A stretch of 64,000 bases of DNA. Source: an uncultured Flavobacteriaceae bacterium (GTDB lineage: Bacteria; Bacteroidota; Bacteroidia; Flavobacteriales; Flavobacteriaceae). A program made the position numbers and the translations under genes. The stretch spans positions 248,001 through 312,000 of the forward strand of contig CANNBV010000005.1 of the NCBI GenBank assembly GCA_947502975.1. Reading direction: 5' to 3'. Under the pieces are notes generated by a model, which was not told the DNA's origin, did no database searches, and was given only the letters and a program-made list of their open reading frames with translations. This document shows positions 62,947 to 64,000 of this stretch, one piece after another; the stretch's first letter is position 1, and every line of letters starts with the position of its first letter.

Positions 62947-64000
62947 TTAGCGTCTTTTACCTCCCGAGTATTCCATAGCTTCTCCTTTACCAAATCCATA
63001 GCTAAAACCTATTGCTACAAATCTACCTCGGCGACTCCAACTATACGCTTCCGAATCACCCTGAGATATAAAGCTTTCGAAAAATCTAGATTGAAAAACA
63101 TCCCTAATACTTAAATTTATAACACCTTTATCTTTCAGTATCTTTTTGCGAACTCCAAGATCAAGAAACGTATTAGCACTTGTTACTCCTTGAACGGTTT
63201 TAACTTTTGAATTGTGATTGCCAACAGCCTCCAAATCAATATCGGCAGGCAAATCAAATTTTGCCATGAGCTTTGCCCCCCATTGGTTACCATTAAAATC
63301 AAAAATTGCTGACTCAAAAGTGCCTTTCCTATCAAACTGATTATAATTAAAATCAACATTAAAGGTTAACCAACTAGCTGGACTATACTTTGTGTTAAAT
63401 TCAATACCCAAAGTACTATTTGTACCAATATTTTCTGGCATACTTACATTTATGTTATTTTCAAAAACTGAAATACGCTCCACTACATCTGTAGTATATC
63501 TATGGAAAATTCCAAAATTTAAAGATGTTTTTCCTATATCGAAAATACTCGTTAACTCATAAGAATCTGTAAACTCTGGCATGAGATCTGGATTACCTTG
63601 GCGGATGTTGAAATTGTTTCTAATATTAAAAAAAGGGTTTAATGCGCGCATTCCCGGTCTGTTTATTCTTGCGGAATATCCAGCTTGAAGTGATACAACA
63701 TCTGATAATTTATAAGATGTATGAATACTTGGAAAAACATTGGTATAACGTTGATCGTTAGATGCGTTTGTGGTAACAAGTCTTGTTGTTAAATCTGTTT
63801 GTTCCACTCTTAAACCTGCCTTTACTCCCCAGTTCTCATGTTCATAACCACCAATCAAGTAGGCACCTAATACTTTTTGATCAAACTCAAAATTATTGGT
63901 TAACCCTAAATCTGTTACGAACTCTCCATTAACTAAGTCTTGTACTTCAAAATCATTACCAATATCATTAATTACATATTGTGCTCCTGTTTCCATAGTC
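62947..64000 (-). CDS. Outer membrane beta-barrel family protein, C-terminal part (partial)
   Basis: The minus-strand frame stays open to the right edge (a Thr codon precedes the first Met at 63996), so the N-terminus lies outside. The visible 351 codons form barrel strands: HENWGVKAGLRVEQTDLTTR, NVFPSIHTSYKLSDVVSLQA, ARINRPGMRALNPFFNIRNN, NIRQGNPDLMPEFTDSYELT, FGIFHRYTTDVVERIS and ending FSYGFGKGEAMEYSGGKRR, the tail typical of the OMP_b-brl_3 family like the gene at 35244-37619. Function unknown; it may be a transport or assembly barrel. Confidence 0.9.
   Translation of the reverse strand, partial: TMETGAQYVINDIGNDFEVQDLVNGEFVTDLGLTNNFEFDQKVLGAYLIGGYEHENWGVKAGLRVEQTDLTTRLVTTNASNDQRYTNVFPSIHTSYKLSDVVSLQAGYSARINRPGMRALNPFFNIRNNFNIRQGNPDLMPEFTDSYELTSIFDIGKTSLNFGIFHRYTTDVVERISVFENNINVSMPENIGTNSTLGIEFNTKYSPASWLTFNVDFNYNQFDRKGTFESAIFDFNGNQWGAKLMAKFDLPADIDLEAVGNHNSKVKTVQGVTSANTFLDLGVRKKILKDKGVINLSIRDVFQSRFFESFISQGDSEAYSWSRRGRFVAIGFSYGFGKGEAMEYSGGKRR

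Overview
The window is low-GC chromosomal DNA from a member of the phylum Bacteroidota, almost certainly a marine-type Flavobacteriaceae. Support comes from a SusC/SusD pair, many TonB-dependent receptors with CarboxypepD_reg-like N-termini, the gliding lipoprotein GldI, Bacteroidota-type promoter elements (TAnnTTTG), very few Shine-Dalgarno sequences, and flavobacterial gene order (parA-parB-DUF5683-dapB-lepB-wbqC; recF-TPR-ribH-mutL). I could not determine the genus.

Layout. (1) 1-7.7 kb, minus strand: the end of a uronate-linked polysaccharide utilisation locus with SusD (cut by the window edge), SusC, mannonate dehydratase UxuA, an SDR fructuronate/mannonate oxidoreductase and a GntR regulator. 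A 10-bp-phased tandem motif (two AACAGGA half-sites) lies upstream of susC and of the SDR-uxuA operon, with a degenerate copy upstream of gntR. I propose this as the regulator's operator. (2) 7.8-9.5 kb: a CTnDOT-like tyrosine integrase, short direct and inverted repeats, and tRNA-Pro(GGG), with tRNA-end and dispersed-repeat fragments beyond it. This looks like an integration scar or the edge of an island. (3) 9.6-14.4 kb: trxB, a two-gene radical-SAM/DNA-metabolism pair, a lipoprotein and a D-2-hydroxyacid dehydrogenase. (4) 14.4-24.5 kb: a metal (probably zinc) starvation locus. Three perfect 13-bp palindromes GCAACTNAGTTGC lie before a DUF5916 outer-membrane protein gene and between a Fur/Zur-family regulator and a divergent six-gene operon (MerC-like protein, FolE, ABC ATPase, siderophore-type TonB receptor, two DUF3526 ABC-2 permeases). 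(5) 24.5-24.8 kb: tRNA-Pro(TGG), with a degenerate copy of its 3' end nearby. (6) 24.9-28.8 kb: a TonB receptor resembling the PQQ receptor PqqU/YncD, a PQQ-type sugar dehydrogenase lipoprotein and a small cytochrome c, which together could form a PQQ-scavenging sugar-oxidation module. (7) 28.8-33.9 kb: udk, a DivIC/FtsB-like gene, and methylmalonyl-CoA mutase small and large subunits with a lipoprotein gene between them. (8) 34-41.6 kb: a membrane-anchored AraC regulator, an outer-membrane beta-barrel protein, a beta-propeller glycosidase and an M16 peptidase. (9) 41.8-62.9 kb: core housekeeping genes for chromosome segregation, lysine synthesis, secretion, mismatch repair, riboflavin, replication/repair, cold shock, nucleotide metabolism, prolyl isomerases and lipoprotein maturation. 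(10) 62.9-64 kb: the C-terminal part of another outer-membrane beta-barrel gene, cut by the window edge.

The most interesting candidate systems are the palindrome-controlled MerC/FolE/ABC/TonB locus with its unexpected DUF5916 partner, and the PqqU-like/PQQ-dehydrogenase/cytochrome cassette. No CRISPR array, rRNA, prophage structural gene or restriction system was seen.
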